This document shows positions 5,206 to 5,220 of a DNA stretch of 5,220 bases, piece after piece. The stretch is from assembly GCA_025062175.1 (NCBI GenBank), contig JANXAX010000203.1:1-5220 (forward strand). Direction: 5' to 3'. The notes below the pieces were generated by a model. It worked only from the letters and a program-made list of their open reading frames with translations. It had not been told where the DNA came from and did no database searches. Source of the stretch: Anaerolineae bacterium. GTDB taxonomy: Bacteria > Chloroflexota > Anaerolineae > 4572-78 > NAK82. The number at the start of each line of letters is the position of its first letter. The stretch's first letter is position 1. A program made the position numbers and the translations under genes.

Positions 5206-5220
5206 GTCATTCCAAGCTGG

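Noticed and set aside
4941..5210. An 89-codon minus-strand open frame reading in from the right repeat.
   Set aside because: It begins outside the IS end, runs through the terminal repeat, and lies antisense to the transposase C-terminus, so it is unlikely to be a gene.
1..5220. CRISPR array, tRNA gene or phage attachment site.
   Set aside because: No regularly spaced repeats, cloverleaf or integrase-associated direct repeats were seen in either strand.

Overview
This is a GC-rich bacterial window that most resembles Chloroflexota. That placement is an inference. It rests on the Pro/Thr/Ala linker after the signal peptide of the solute-binding protein and its PTPVPTPTAQ-type tail, both frequent in secreted proteins of that phylum. 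No rRNA or other phylogenetic marker is complete here.

Layout. (1) Positions 1-1698 on the plus strand hold the 3' part of pnp (polynucleotide phosphorylase: end of the second RNase PH domain, KH, S1 and a basic tail). After 44 bases comes a type I signal peptidase gene (lepB) with a complete Ser/Lys dyad and a start that is not settled. (2) Positions 1699-1958 are non-coding. They contain a terminator-like composite hairpin with mutually exclusive pairings, then an almost ideal Shine-Dalgarno sequence in front of a 7-codon mini-ORF. (3) Positions 1959-3965 hold a probable two-gene unit: a secreted BMP/PnrA-family (purine nucleoside receptor type) solute-binding protein and a purine-type phosphoribosyltransferase. 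A strong hairpin lies between them. No ABC permease or ATPase gene lies in the window. (4) A convergent minus-strand OsmC/YhfA-family gene (4078-4518) has a recognisable sigma70-type promoter. (5) Positions 4610-5205 hold a short decayed insertion sequence. It has imperfect terminal inverted repeats and carries the start and end of a transposase, with the middle missing and at least two frame breaks.

How the parts fit. pnp and lepB are housekeeping neighbours in RNA turnover and protein secretion. The binding protein and phosphoribosyltransferase suggest capture of a nucleoside or base outside the cell and its conversion to a nucleotide inside. OsmC is a stand-alone thiol peroxidase-like stress gene. 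The IS remnant lies just upstream of the osmC promoter.

Nothing here is clearly a new biological system. The points most worth a second look are the IS relic, the structured leader with its mini-ORF, and the binding protein-phosphoribosyltransferase pair.
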